Of a DNA stretch of 64,000 nucleotides, positions 1-14,153 are shown in pieces. The stretch's first letter is position 1; each line of letters starts with the position of its first letter. Source of the stretch: Gonapodya sp. JEL0774 (taxonomy: Eukaryota; Monoblepharomycota; Monoblepharidomycetes; Monoblepharidales; Gonapodyaceae). The stretch is taken from contig JADIIX010000055.1 in assembly GCA_027604505.1 (NCBI GenBank), positions 1 to 64,000 of the forward strand, given 5' to 3'. The notes under the pieces are model-generated. The model worked only from the letters and a program-made list of their open reading frames with translations, ran no database searches and was not told the origin of the DNA. A program made the translations under genes and the position numbers.

Positions 1-959
1 CGCCGCCCGGCCCGGGCGGGCGGCCTGGCCGCTCGGGGGGGGGGCGGGCCGGCGCCGCGGGCGGGGCGCGCCCCGCCCGGGGGGCGGGGGGGCGGGGGGC
101 CGCGATTACGGGCGAGGCAAGCGAACCAACGGAGAGATGTGAGATCAACCCCGTTGTGTAAAGGTGAGGGTGATGCAAGCGAGCGCAACGGCTGAAATTT
201 ATCCTTCGTGTGTGGGAGGCTTGACGGGTGACGAGTGACGGGGTGACGGGGTGAGGGGCGCGCGGGAACGGTGTGGCGGTTGTGGTATCCGGTGTTCCCA
301 CACTCGCACACCAACACACGCCTGGCGCCTGTGGTCCTCACACTACACCACAACCCACACCGCCCTTCCCTCTCGCCGTCCCAGTCCGCCTCCCCGTCCC
401 CGCGTCTGTCCCACGTGCGTGCACGCAGGCATCTTTCCCTACTCTCCATAGTGGTTTTTGTTCCCGTTGCAGTTCCCGTTCCTCCTCCTCCCGCGCTCGC
501 GGAAACCCCGTGGGTAGTACGGAGTCCGCCACACCCCTCGACGGCACGCGGTGGCCTGTGGCCGATGGTCAGGTCCGGTCGGCGGTCCGCGGTAGGCTCC
601 GAGGTCATATATGTACACGGTACCGTGATGTGGACGTGGCGGGGGGTGCACACCACACCACGCATGAGGGGTGGGGGGCGGCGCGGATCGGTGGGGCAGG
701 TTGCGCAGGCAAGTGGCAAGGCGGGCCAGTGATCGGTCACACGCCCGCTATCTCTCGCTCTCCCACGCAGCGTCCGACACTGCGATCCTTCCCCAATCCC
801 CCAGCTCCCACCTCCTTTCGGCCACACGCCCGCTCTCTCTCTCTCTCGCTCTCCCGCGCTGCGCGGACCTCCCCAATCCCACAACACCCCAAACCCCCAC
901 GACCCCCACGACACCCCCCCGACACCCCCCCGACCCCCCAACCCCCCACCTCAACCCAC
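1..959. other. GC-rich low-complexity region, no gene resolved
   Basis: The first ~105 bases are almost pure G and C, followed by low-complexity C/A-rich DNA with runs of CCCCCGACACC-like units around 890-945. Several overlapping open frames exist here on both strands, but they are rich in Pro/Arg/His/Thr, resemble no family and look like products of base composition. The missing 3' exons of the NIPA-like gene on the minus strand should lie here or beyond the window edge; I could not find the expected sequence after the VVII segment. Confidence 0.5.
738..865. repeat. imperfect direct repeat of ~35 bp
   Basis: A segment starting CACACGCCCGCT and continuing with TCTCTCGCTCTCCC and a GC-rich end occurs at about 738-772 and again at about 823-865, where the CT run is longer. 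It is non-coding as far as I can see. It lies downstream of the last NIPA-like exon found. Confidence 0.6.
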
Positions 960-2282
960 GTATAATCACCACACTCCCCACCACACACAAAACACAGCCC
1001 ACGACACCCTCTATCCCGAGCCGCTCGTCGAGGAAGATGGAGGCCAGGACGGCGCCGACGATGACGGAGAGGGCGCCTTGGGGGGTGGAGGGCGGGGAGA
1101 GGGTAAGGTGAGAGAGGCACCAGAGGAGGGGTTTGGGGGAGGTTCACCGAGACCCAAATAAGCGGTCACAAGTCAACCAGTCAACCAGTCACCCGTCGCT
1201 CGTGGCTCGTGGCTCGTGGCTCTGGGCGAGCATTCGACTATTTTTTCCTGTTCCCGGCGTATACGATGCCCTACACTACACGCTAGCGGCCACGGGGCGG
1301 TGGGGTTCTAGCTGGAGTGGGTGTGAATGCGACACCCACCCGACGGCCGAAATGCATACGCATACCCGAGGCACACCCGACAACACCCGACACTGGAGTC
1401 CGGACACAGTGACTGCTGCGGGCGCCGACCGGGTCTTGGCTCTTCTCCACGATTAACAGAGGGCCCGGCCTGACTGGCCAGCTCTCTTCGACTGTGCCAG
1501 TCTCCCACCGACTTGGTCCACTCGTCCACTCGTCCACTCGATCAATTGGTCCATACGGTCCATCCGGCTTATATAGAGCGCACTCGCTCCATACGGTCCA
1601 TGAATCCAAAAGGTTTAATGGTCCATATGGTCCATCCATAGGGATGCACCATATAGACGGACCATATGGACCGTTCTCTCTATCGGCTGGGTAAGCCGAA
1701 CCATCTCGCTAACGCTCGCGCGATTTCGGCCCATATGGACCGCTTTCTCTCTCACGGCGGGTCAAGCCCACTCAAAGATCCATATGGTCAATCTGTCTGG
1801 GGCGGACGCCAATTGGTCCCTATGGGCCTTCAGTACATATGGCCCCCATATGGACCGCTCTGTCTCTCACCGGCGGGGCAAGCCCGCATCATCTCGCTGA
1901 CGCTCGCGCTCAACTCACCGAGAGGAGTGACCAAGACGGCGGGTGCAAAAGAGTAAGCAGCGAAATTTGCGAGCTCGCCGACGATCATTGTGGCCATTCC
2001 AGACCACCAAAGTGCGTTTGAGAGGTAGGAGTAGGAGTCGGCAGCGGAGAGTGTTGAGGAGGCGGAGGCGGAGGAAGAGGAAGAGGAAGAGAGGTTCGAA
2101 GGGGTGCGGTGGGTGGCGGGTTGGAGGTGGGAGTGGGAGTGGGAGTTGTGCGGGTGGAGGGAGTGGGTGGACGCTTCGAGGTTTGCCGCCTGGAGTCCCT
2201 TCTTAGTGATGATGAAAGAAGAGCCGATGAGAGCAGACGAAGACATCGCCAGGACAAGCCCGATTGTCTTGTCGTCCACCAT
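960..2282 (-). CDS. NIPA: NIPA-like magnesium transporter, 3' end missing
   Basis: A member of the NIPA (DUF803) family of multi-pass membrane proteins, which carry Mg2+ across plasma and endosomal membranes. Exon 1 (2282..1919) starts MVDDKTIGLVLAMSSSALIG, a first membrane helix. It has a His/Ser-rich hydrophilic stretch at residues ~35-75 and a second helix ending at the family motif APAVLVTPLG. After an 842-nt intron, exon 2 (1076..960) gives ALSVIVGAVLASIFLDERLG and the helix CVLCVVGSVVII, as in the family. The intron joins in phase 1 exactly where the VTPLG-ALSV motif requires. Only about 160 residues of the ~350 expected are visible, so the record is partial. The His/Ser-rich loop and the repeat-filled intron are unusual. 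It is transcribed divergently from the PP2A gene. Confidence 0.8.
1663..1909. repeat. CATATG-centred repeat cluster inside NIPA intron
   Basis: The palindrome CATATG, mostly as CCATATGGACC or close variants, occurs at 1624, 1663, 1732, 1781, 1836 and 1847. Degenerate forms (CCATACGGTCC) lie upstream from about 1546. Three copies start a longer unit: CATATGGACCG, then a CT-rich stretch, then a GGC/GGGTAAGCC-like hairpin, then ATCTCGCTAACGCTCGCGC. The copies are 1663-1721, 1732-~1773 (truncated) and 1847-1909. The last copy ends five bases before the intron's 5' splice site at 1914-1918. Confidence 0.75.
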
Positions 2283-3558
2283 CGCTGTGTGCTGGGGTGA
2301 TGTCTTGGTGTGTGTGGTCGAGTGTGGTATGGTGCGTGTAGAGGGGTGTTGTAGAGGGGTGTGGTCGTGGGGGGGTGGTGAATGGGGGGATGCCTGGGGG
2401 TGTCTGGGGGTGTCTTGGTGCGGCTGCTATCGCGTGCCCCTGCTCAACCAACCCACTCACCCACTCCTCCCCGCTCGCTCTGTTCCTCAACTCTTCGCTC
2501 GCTCTCCTCTGCAAACTCTCTCCTTGTTGTCCGCCTCTCGACGACTGTCCTCGCTGTCTCCTAGTCCCAACTCCAACCCCCGTGGTGGGGCTGCTGCTGA
2601 TGCTGATGCTGCTTCTCCTTTCTCCTTCGCTCCTGTCGTTCTTTCAATCTTTCGATCCCTCGCTCTACGCTTGTCTGCCCGTGTTGCCTGCGCGTTGCCG
2701 CTCCATCCGTTCCTCCCGTCTGTGTCCGTGTCAGCCACAGTCAGTCAAAACCTGGCAGCCCTACTGTGGTCGTCCTCAAACCCCCAAACCCACGTGCTCT
2801 TGTTCCCGAATCTCACCATTGTGTCTCCCTCTGCTCTCTCTGGGTAAGCCAAATTACAGTATCCAAATGTTTGTTTCCATCAGCTACAACATTGCATACA
2901 TCACTGGGTCTGCACTCTGCCGGTCTGGGCCTCGGGCGTGCCATGTGTCCTGTCACCTGTGACCCCTTTCCTTTTCCCACATTCTGTTGAGCAAAATGAT
3001 ATGTACATTTGATTGAACAATTAAATTACGGTATTGGGCTGGTAGTCAAAAGTGTCCTGATTGTCCCAGTGTGGTTGTGCACTCTGCACTTGTGCTGTAC
3101 GCTGGATAAAAACAGGATTGACTGTCCAAGTAAGCCATAAGTTCAAATGATTGTTCAAGACAATTTCTCTCTTTCTTGGGAGACAGATGAATCTCTTGTA
3201 TCCTGTGGATTCCTACGTTGACCGTCCTAGTGCACGTGGCACGCGACGTCTATTGAACAAGAGAATGGAGAACTGGAAGCGCATCTACCCAGATGCCACC
3301 TAGATCCTCCACACATATCAAGGTAGATAGAATCTCCTCTTCCACTCTATGAGTTAGGTAATTAGTCAACTGTGAAAGAAGGAGGCAGGAGAGGATCGGG
3401 GAAAAATTAATCTGTATGGAAAAATTCATTTGAGAATACATATGTGATCCTGACCTTGTGATGGGGATTCTGTTGAGAGGAAGGTCTGATTATCTTTATG
3501 TGGTCGGGGTGCTGTGGGCCGTACACTTGGATTTTCCCCATTGACCAATTTCCACCTG
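2283..3558. other. intergenic, shared 5' region of NIPA-like and PP2A B'' genes
   Basis: About 1.3 kb separates two divergent start codons. It holds T/C-rich and G-rich low-complexity stretches near 2380-2700 and AT-rich sequence near 2990-3450. Short open frames are present, but none shows a family motif or plausible splice partners. I see no defined regulatory element. Confidence 0.5.
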
Positions 3559-6500
3559 ATGCGGCTGTCGGCTGCGCTGGCAGCGTACGCACAGAACGGA
3601 AAAGCGACTGCAGACAATGAAATTCACGAGGAGTCTGGCGATGTCGTGGACTCGCTGAACCCGCCGAATCCACCGGCATCTGCACCTTCTGCACCACCAC
3701 CTCAACCTTTGGCAGCACCACCGGGACTCCAGTCAGTCGCCAACTCTCAGCCAAGCTCAGCCACAGCCTCAGCCACACAACTCCCGCGTTTTTATTTCCC
3801 AAAACCAGCGTATTCAATCAACGCACTCAACCCAAAGTTCCCTCACATCCCCCTCATTCTTTCGGACGCTGCCGCTCGTGCAACCCGCGCTTCTTTTCTC
3901 AGACGAAAAATTAAAGAAGTTCTCGACTCCGACGACTTTAATCTGCTCTGGAACGAACTGTCGCGGCAGGCTGCCGCGGTGGGTTCGACTGCGAGTGTTG
4001 GGGGTGCAGGTCGTGCCGGTACAGGCACCAAGTCGGCAGCGTCACCGTCACCCGTGGAGACGGTGGTCACAGTGACATCTCCTGGACGGGATAGGAATGG
4101 GGCCGGGGACGGGGACGGGGACACACGGCCCCCCTCCTCTACTCCTCCTCCCCCCGGTCCCTCCCCGACACCGACCCAACGACCACCCACCCAGCACACC
4201 CCCCGCACTCGCTCCACAGAGACCCATCCTGCCGCCCCATCCCCGTCCCCGTCACCCTCCGCGTCACCTTCACCTTCTCCGTCCCCCCGTGCCTCCTCCC
4301 CAGCCCTTAACCTCGACGACCACGATCACCACGATGACACCATGGTGGTGGACAGAGACGGCACCCCGACGCCGACACCCAGGGACAGGGACCGGGGGAC
4401 CCTCCACCACCGAGACGGTGACGGGGGTGGGGACGGCCACCCGGGGGGTGTCGGAGGAGACGAGGACGGCGGTGTCGAGGGCGGCGACGGAGAGGGAGAA
4501 GCAGAGGGGGAGGCGGACGGAGAAGGGGACACAGAGGGAGATGCCGAGGGAGATGCAGACGGGGGCCAGCAGGCGGCAGAGGAAGAGCAGGTGGGTCTCC
4601 ACACCACATCGACGTCCCTGAGCGTCCACGCACATCGCACCGCGCCTTTTGGGGAAAGTGAACGCGCGTGGTCCCCCCCCCCCTCCAGCGCATCTCCTAC
4701 CCCACCTTCCTCTCCATCGCCCGCACCCTGTCCACCCACTCGACCAAGTTCGCCCCCTTTTTCAAACCCAGCGTCTTTTACAAGCTCGCGGACAGTGAAG
4801 GGAAAGTTGGGATCACGCTGTTCAGCAGTTATGTGCTCAGGAGGGGTGAGTCTGGGGAGAGGGTTGCAGGAGTAACGGGGCTGGGCGGGGAGGGGGAAAC
4901 GAGATTGGCGCCCGTGCGACGCGGAGTGTGACACTGGACCTTGCTGATGAAGATTCGTACCAATGTCCCCCGCGACCCACACTCGGCGCTGTTTTCCAAC
5001 CCCACGTCGGGTCGTAGGTGCACCTGCGGTGGCGGTGGCGGTGGCGGGGTGGGCGTCCGGGTTTGCTTGCCGCGAGGAGCACCCCGTGGGAGATTATCCC
5101 GGGGACGCGTGAGCTGTCGGTTTCAGTGGTCCGCTCGGGCTAGAGCGCATCTCATCGTCATTTTTTTCCCCCTACCCCCACCCCCCCTCTGGTTTCTGCC
5201 TCACGCACCGTCGTCACCCATTGGACTTGCCACCACACTCTTGTTCCCCCCATGGCACCTTTCCCCCACCCCCCCCCTCCCCCCACACCCCGTGTGCTGA
5301 AAACCGTGGGGAAACCTGCGTCCCCACCTGTGGACGCCCCCATCCAGCCTTGCTGTTGCAGGCACGGATAGATTTTAGCCTGTACGATACGGACGATGAC
5401 GGGTACTTGACCGAGGAGGTGAGTCTGGTTGGGGAGGAGCGGGGCGCCTGTGGTGTGTGCGGTGTTCCTTCCCATTCCCCCCTCCGTCAAATTCACTACC
5501 CCAACACCACCTCGGCCACAAGCAACTCGAAAAGTACGTCACCGACGTGCTCCCTACCTTTCCGCAACTGCAGGGCGTTCCCAAGGGCCTCACGAGATTC
5601 TACGTGTGTTCGGCCGTGCGCAAGTTCTTCTACTTCTTGGATCCCATGAGGAGAGGTGAGCGTTGGTGCTGTGACGGGGGTACGGAATGGGTGCTGGCGG
5701 GACGGGCCAACTCGTCGGATGTGCGCTCGAGTTCATGCTATGTCCGTGTCCGCGATGTTGACCCACCACCACCACCACCACCAGGCCGGATCAGCATCAA
5801 AGACATGCTTCTGTCGCCTATCCTGACCGAATTCTTCGAGCTGCGAGAGCCGGAGCTGTCCAAGGAGTTTTTGCAGACCAATTGGTTCAGCACGCAGAGT
5901 ATCTTGAAAGTGTACGGTGAGTTCAGGGATGCCATCGGGCCAGGGCGAGGTCGGATTCCCTTGGTCGCGAAAATGCACCTGGATGTCGTTTCGACTCGAC
6001 CAATTCCTTGAACCGAAGTCGATTCACTCGCGTAACTTATGTTGACCCCCAATGAAACAAACTCATTCTTTGCCGTTTGACTCCATGTAGGCCAATACGT
6101 TGCCCTCGATACAGACCAGAACGGCATGTTGAGCCGGACGGAGATGAGCAGGTACTGCAACGGAACCATGACAGAGGCGTTTTTGGATCGGGTGTTCCAA
6201 GGTGAGAAAAGGAGCAAGGGACTTGTGTGTGCTGATACGGACCAATGGCCCTGACGGTGCGTCCTTTCGTGACCCCCCTGTGCGCGATGGCCAACCAAGA
6301 GTTCCAAACGTACTCCGGTGAAATGGATTTCAAGACCTTTTTGGACTTTGTACTCACCATGGAGAATGTGCAGACGCCGGAAGCTCTCACGGTCATGTTT
6401 CGGTTGTTGGACATCAATGCGACTGGATATCTGGACGATTTTGTTGTCTGGTTTTTCTTCAAGGTGTGTGATCTATCATGATACGTGATGAGTGTTCGGT

Positions 6501-6738
6501 TTCTCACACCAACTGACATTTCGGCCAGGCCGTCGCGCACAAACTCGCTGCGTTTGGACAGGCCCACCCCCCCATCCCGGACGTTGTCAACGAAGTGTTT
6601 GACATGGTGAACCCCGTGCAGTACCGCTGCATCACGTTGAAGGACTTGACACGATCCGGTGTTGGTGGTACGGTGGTGAACATTCTGGCGGACGCGCAGG
6701 CGTTTTGGCAATATGAGAATAGAGAGAGTATGGGGTGA
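3559..6738 (+). CDS. PPP2R3C: PP2A regulatory subunit B'' (PPP2R3C/TON2 type)
   Basis: A regulatory B'' subunit of protein phosphatase 2A with EF-hand-like helices, of the gamma subgroup (human PPP2R3C/G5PR, plant TON2/FASS), which acts at centrosomes, basal bodies and cortical microtubules. Conserved blocks read across exons: RFYFPKPAYSINALNP, the aligned segment FFKPSVFYKLADSEGK, IDFSLYDTDDDGYLTEE, FYVCSAVRKFFYFLDPMRR, ELSKEFLQTNWFS, YVALDTDQNGMLSRTEMSRY, FLDRVFQ and FQTYSGEMDFKTFLDFVL, ending FWQYENRESMG. The second EF loop (DTDQNGMLSRTE) looks able to bind Ca2+. Exon 1 (3559..4590) holds a ~200-residue Pro/Ser- then Asp/Glu/Gly-rich stretch absent from relatives. Exon 2 ends at 4845 in phase 1, but the next clear exon (5359..5416) needs phase 0. 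A tiny exon of about 4-5 codons must lie between; I could not place it. The ATG at 3559 is the first in frame. Confidence 0.85.
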
Positions 6739-7330
6739 ATGCAGTTGGTAGATTGTGGTGCCGGGCAATGATGTTCACTTTCTTTATTTGAGTAATTTGA
6801 ACTAGTTGGACCCGTGGGGCGCCATACCGGGACGGGGGCACCAACACGTCGCGTTATCCCCGAGTGCCAAATCACCCTCGGAATCCCTTCAACAATGTTA
6901 CTCAAAATGCACCACTGGTCCGTCACTCACTCAGTATCCGTATGACCAAGTGGCTCCGGTTTTTGCCGCTCCAATGGCGGGAACAAAATTGTCGTCAACA
7001 ATGTGATGATTAGTGACGGCGAGAATTCGGTTGGCAGCATGAAAAGTAATAGCGAGAGTTGGGAAACAGGTTCAAATTCTTTGGGTGGTTTTTCCACCTT
7101 CCCACCACTGCTGAGTTGGTCTGCTGAGTCATGGTGGGCGATTGCCAGTGCGGGGAAAAGAAATATGTATCGATCTTTTCATTCTCACCTCGCACGCGCT
7201 CCACTTCTCCGCGGAAGGAAGCGCGCGGTATCCTCCGCGGGAGGAATCGCGAATCTCAAGTTTATCGCACCACTTCGTTCCCTCTCGCTCTCCCTCGTGT
7301 CCCCGGTGAAACTTGCCAACGTTGTCCGCG
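6739..7330. other. intergenic, PP2A B'' to TBC gene
   Basis: About 590 bp between two genes in the same direction, so it should contain the PP2A 3' end and the TBC promoter. The part near 7190-7250 is rich in CCGCGG-type palindromes (listed separately). No coding signal was seen. Confidence 0.5.
7231..7245. repeat. short perfect inverted repeat upstream of TBC gene
   Basis: TCCTCC-GCG-GGAGGA, six-base arms around a three-base centre, about 90 bp before the start codon of the TBC gene. A related TCTCCGCGGAAGGA sequence lies at 7206-7219. It could be a transcription-factor site, but no factor can be named. Confidence 0.5.
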
Positions 7331-8825
7331 ATGGATGGCTCCACTGGTCGCAGGACGATGGCGACAGTCAAGACACAATCGGTTAGAAGTGTGGACGTTT
7401 CTTCCAAAGAGGAGTTCGAGGAGCTGTTGACGGGGTCGGAAGTACGCGTCGACCTGGCAAAGTTGAGGGAAGTGAGTTTGCGTTTGGAGAGGAAGCTAAG
7501 GGGTATTGCTATACAATGAGAACCAGAGTTGAACCTCTTTCTGCTTGATGTTGGCTGTGTGCTTCAAGAGCTCGCGGTATGGGGTTCCGGAAGAGTGTAG
7601 ATCGGAAGTGTGGCTCTATCTCTTGGGCATCAAGCAGCCCGAGAAATGTGAGTGGCTCGGAAAACACAGTTATGTAATAGCTGAAATATGACTCTTATTT
7701 ATGCCGCTCTTGTAATCCTCTGCTTTGCATCGTTCCGTGTGCTTCGGATTCTTCTTGTAGGGTACTCCCCGCCTACCGACCAGCGGCCATCGGATCCCCT
7801 GAACCTATCCAACGCATATCCTGGCTCTCCTTTTACTCTCGGGTATTCCCCGTCTTCGTCCTCCACCTCCTCAGACAACCATGATATTATTAAACGTGTC
7901 CGTGGTGAAGTCGCCCGTTACGTCCGCGCGAGGGGGAAATCGTTCCCAAATCAAATCCAAGCACAATTGCCCGAGACGCTCGAGGCAATCGTGGTGAGGT
8001 ATTTGGCAGGGAACAGGGCGAGGACCGTGGAGTCTTCTTTGGTGTACGTGTGCGGGGTGTTTGTGTATACAATGGGTGATATGAGGGAAGCGTCGGCGGC
8101 GTTCGAAAAGATGATGGGGATGGCTGGTGAGTAGTGGAGTGGTACGAAAGCTCGACCATGCTCAGATTTGTGTCCTGTTTCCTCACCACTGTATGACTCA
8201 CTCTCTGGACAGACGACTATTTCCAGAAACGGGACGTCAAGACTCGGATAGCAGAGTTTCACATGCTATGTCGCGCGCTGTTTCCCGACCTGTACTCCCA
8301 CCTGGAAGATGAGGAAGTCGACTTTGCCGAATGGGGTCGCTCATGGTTCCAATTTTTCCTAAGTAAAGAGCTGCCACTGGAATGTGTGGCACGATTATGG
8401 GGTGGGTTGACCATCCACTTTCTGTCTCCGCCCCGTTGTTGGGTTCTATCGTAACACTGTGTGTACCCCGGTACCCGCTCTCCTGCACCCAGACACCTAC
8501 TTTTCTGTTGATGCAGGCCTCGACCTACATGTCTACGCATGTTTGGCGATTTTAAAGCTTTGTAGGGACTCACTCGAGGAGCTTGAAAGTTCTGATGTGC
8601 GGGCGCATTTGTTACGATTGCCTGCACTGGATATGGATAGGGTGGGTAAGATTTTAGTCCTCTGCGACCCAGATATTGCATGAGTTTTAACGAGTCTTGT
8701 TCGTTCTCTCTGTGGTGGGTATCGTGCTATTTGCATTTGTTGTACGGTTCTGGCAAAAGGTTGTAGGCGAAGCGTACAATTTGAGAGAGGAGCTAATTGC
8801 AAAAGAGTATATTAGTCGTGAGTAG
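7331..8825 (+). CDS. TBC-domain protein, likely catalytically inactive Rab-GAP
   Basis: A small TBC (Rab GTPase-activating) domain protein of about 329 residues in six exons. The N-terminus has the usual TBC entry YGVPEECRSEVWLYLLGIKQP, followed by a Ser-rich loop and then IIKRVRGEVARYVRARGK. The C-terminal half ends SWFQFFLSKELPLECVARLWDTYFS, a typical TBC helix pair. Active TBC domains carry an arginine finger (IxxDxxR) and a glutamine finger (YxQ). Here the matching positions read RVRGEV and LVYVCGVFVYTM, so both seem absent. Pseudo-GAPs such as TBC1D7 of the TSC complex also lack them. Overall layout and length fit TBC1D7, but I cannot prove orthology by eye. The last intron has two possible donors (8642 or 8646), changing two residues. 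It lies 191 bp before MCM6 on the same strand. Confidence 0.7.
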
Positions 8826-9016
8826 CAACGCTTGTAAACGCATCACATAACATAATAAGTTGCGAACTCGTAATAATATTTATTAAAATCCATTTGGTGT
8901 GCAAGGGGTCCGAGGTGCCAACCCGTTCCAAACAATTATTCACATTTCGACTTGATTCGAGAGTTTTTGGTCTCCAAACCCGTCAAAACATCGAAACCCC
9001 ATCAATTCTGATCGCT

Positions 9017-12786
<3,770 letters not shown>

Positions 12787-13120
12787 TTAAATTCAGAAGC
12801 AATGCAACATTTGAACATTCTGGTATTCTGTAACCCATTTTCAAACAACCACGCAATATCTTTTTATTCTTCTTTCGTGTTCTCGTCCATAAGTAAACCA
12901 TGACGCTCGCTTCTTCCTGACAGTCTTTGAAAGCAAATGGGGGGGGACAAAGTGTAATGAAGCTATACGTCCCAGTTCCGCCAAGCTCCTATGTGATATT
13001 CATGTGTTATGAAAATACATGGCTGTGTCGGTATTGATTGATCTATGCAAATAATGTGTGTGATTTGGGGCAGCTGCGACAACTTATTCTACAAATGTTC
13101 TCCAAAGATCGGAATGTGGT
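12787..13120. other. intergenic between convergent MCM6 and tetraspanin-like genes
   Basis: These 334 bp hold the 3' ends of two converging transcripts. The region is AT-rich with a short G run near 12940. No gene or repeat was seen. Confidence 0.5.
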
Positions 13121-13890
13121 TCAAGCGTAATATTCATCCTCTTCGATTTGCTTGTAGTCACCAGGATAAACCTGCTGGGAACCACGATCAATGTTCTTGT
13201 ACACTCTGGACAAGTGAATTGCTGCGGCTATCGTGAGCACTTGGAAAACCAGCGATCCTATCAAGGCGCCATACGCTACGTAGAGTTGAGACGTTAATAA
13301 GGTCGTTATGGCACTGTAGCACGTTGACAGATCGGAGCACGAAAACTTGATTGGTGGTGGCGAGGACAGATGAAGTGTGAGCCAGGAAAACGACGCAACC
13401 CCTCTGCTCGACAAACCTGAGTGTATACCCATTGTAAGGTGGTTGAATCAAACTGGTTCCAGTAAGGTGATAAGAACGAAATTCCTTGGGTGACCAAGCT
13501 CTGAAACGTGCTGCACAGGACCACGAGCGCAATTTCCACCACGAGGAAGAGTGATAGGGCGACAGCATACGCAATGAGGCTGCTGCGAGATCGCTGAATC
13601 CCACCAATAGCCCCCAACATCGATATGGCAAATATGATGGCGCCAATGATGATAATTCCTGTACGGACAATGGAGGACGTAAGTAGGTGTGACGCGATTC
13701 CAGAGTGATCTCCTCCATCCCGCCAAACCAAGTATTCACCGATAGGAGTGGACAATCCCATGTTTCTTATTACAGGGATTACACCTGCGATGAGCGCGAT
13801 ACCGAATCCAATGACCGCGATGCCGAGAACGCAGAACACGACGTTCACGAACGCAAGAAATGCGCGGGATGCTTTGACCCAGAAGGCCAT
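13121..13890 (-). CDS. tetraspanin-like four-helix membrane protein
   Basis: A 232-residue protein in two exons (13890..13417 and 13345..13121; 71-nt intron). Four hydrophobic helices are visible: ~10-35 (FLAFVNVVFCVLGIAVIGFG), ~75-97 (TGIIIIGAIIFAISMLGAIGG), ~105-127 (LIAYAVALSLFLVVEIALVVL) and ~187-208. The short first loop, long second loop between helices 3 and 4 with a pair of cysteines (FSCSDLSTC), and the GGIQRSR turn after helix 2 match tetraspanin topology. Tetraspanins scaffold membrane microdomains. The canonical CCG of the second loop is not present, so this may be a divergent fungal Tsp or another four-helix family. The tail YKQIEEDEYYA contains tyrosine motifs that could act in sorting. 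Confidence 0.6.
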
Positions 13891-14153
13891 CTTGCGATTT
13901 AACACAATTGATTGATGGATAGAATGGATCTGGTGTTGAACAACACGTGTGCGGATAATCGGAAGAGAACGCAGATGGGTTGTGATTGTCCGTCCGATCA
14001 GGTATACAGTGTGAAGATCACAGGCCTCCAGCAAATGAACTGAATAAGGACGGAAAATTACCGAACGCGTTAATATGTATTGCCAGGGCAAAACTTTAAA
14101 TATTTAGACTCTCTTCAATTCCCTAAAAGCAAACAATAGTTGAGGACGTGAGA

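Noticed and set aside
271-965. Overlapping open frames of 150-230 codons on the plus strand
   Set aside because: Composition-driven (Pro/His/Thr/Arg-rich), overlapping in all frames, no family motif, no start context; the region is low complexity.
4326-4982. 218-codon minus-strand open frame
   Set aside because: Antisense of the acidic/Ser-Pro insert of the PP2A subunit; it mirrors the repeat and has no motif.
6037-6768. 243-codon minus-strand open frame
   Set aside because: Antisense to the last four PP2A exons, which are clearly coding on the plus strand.
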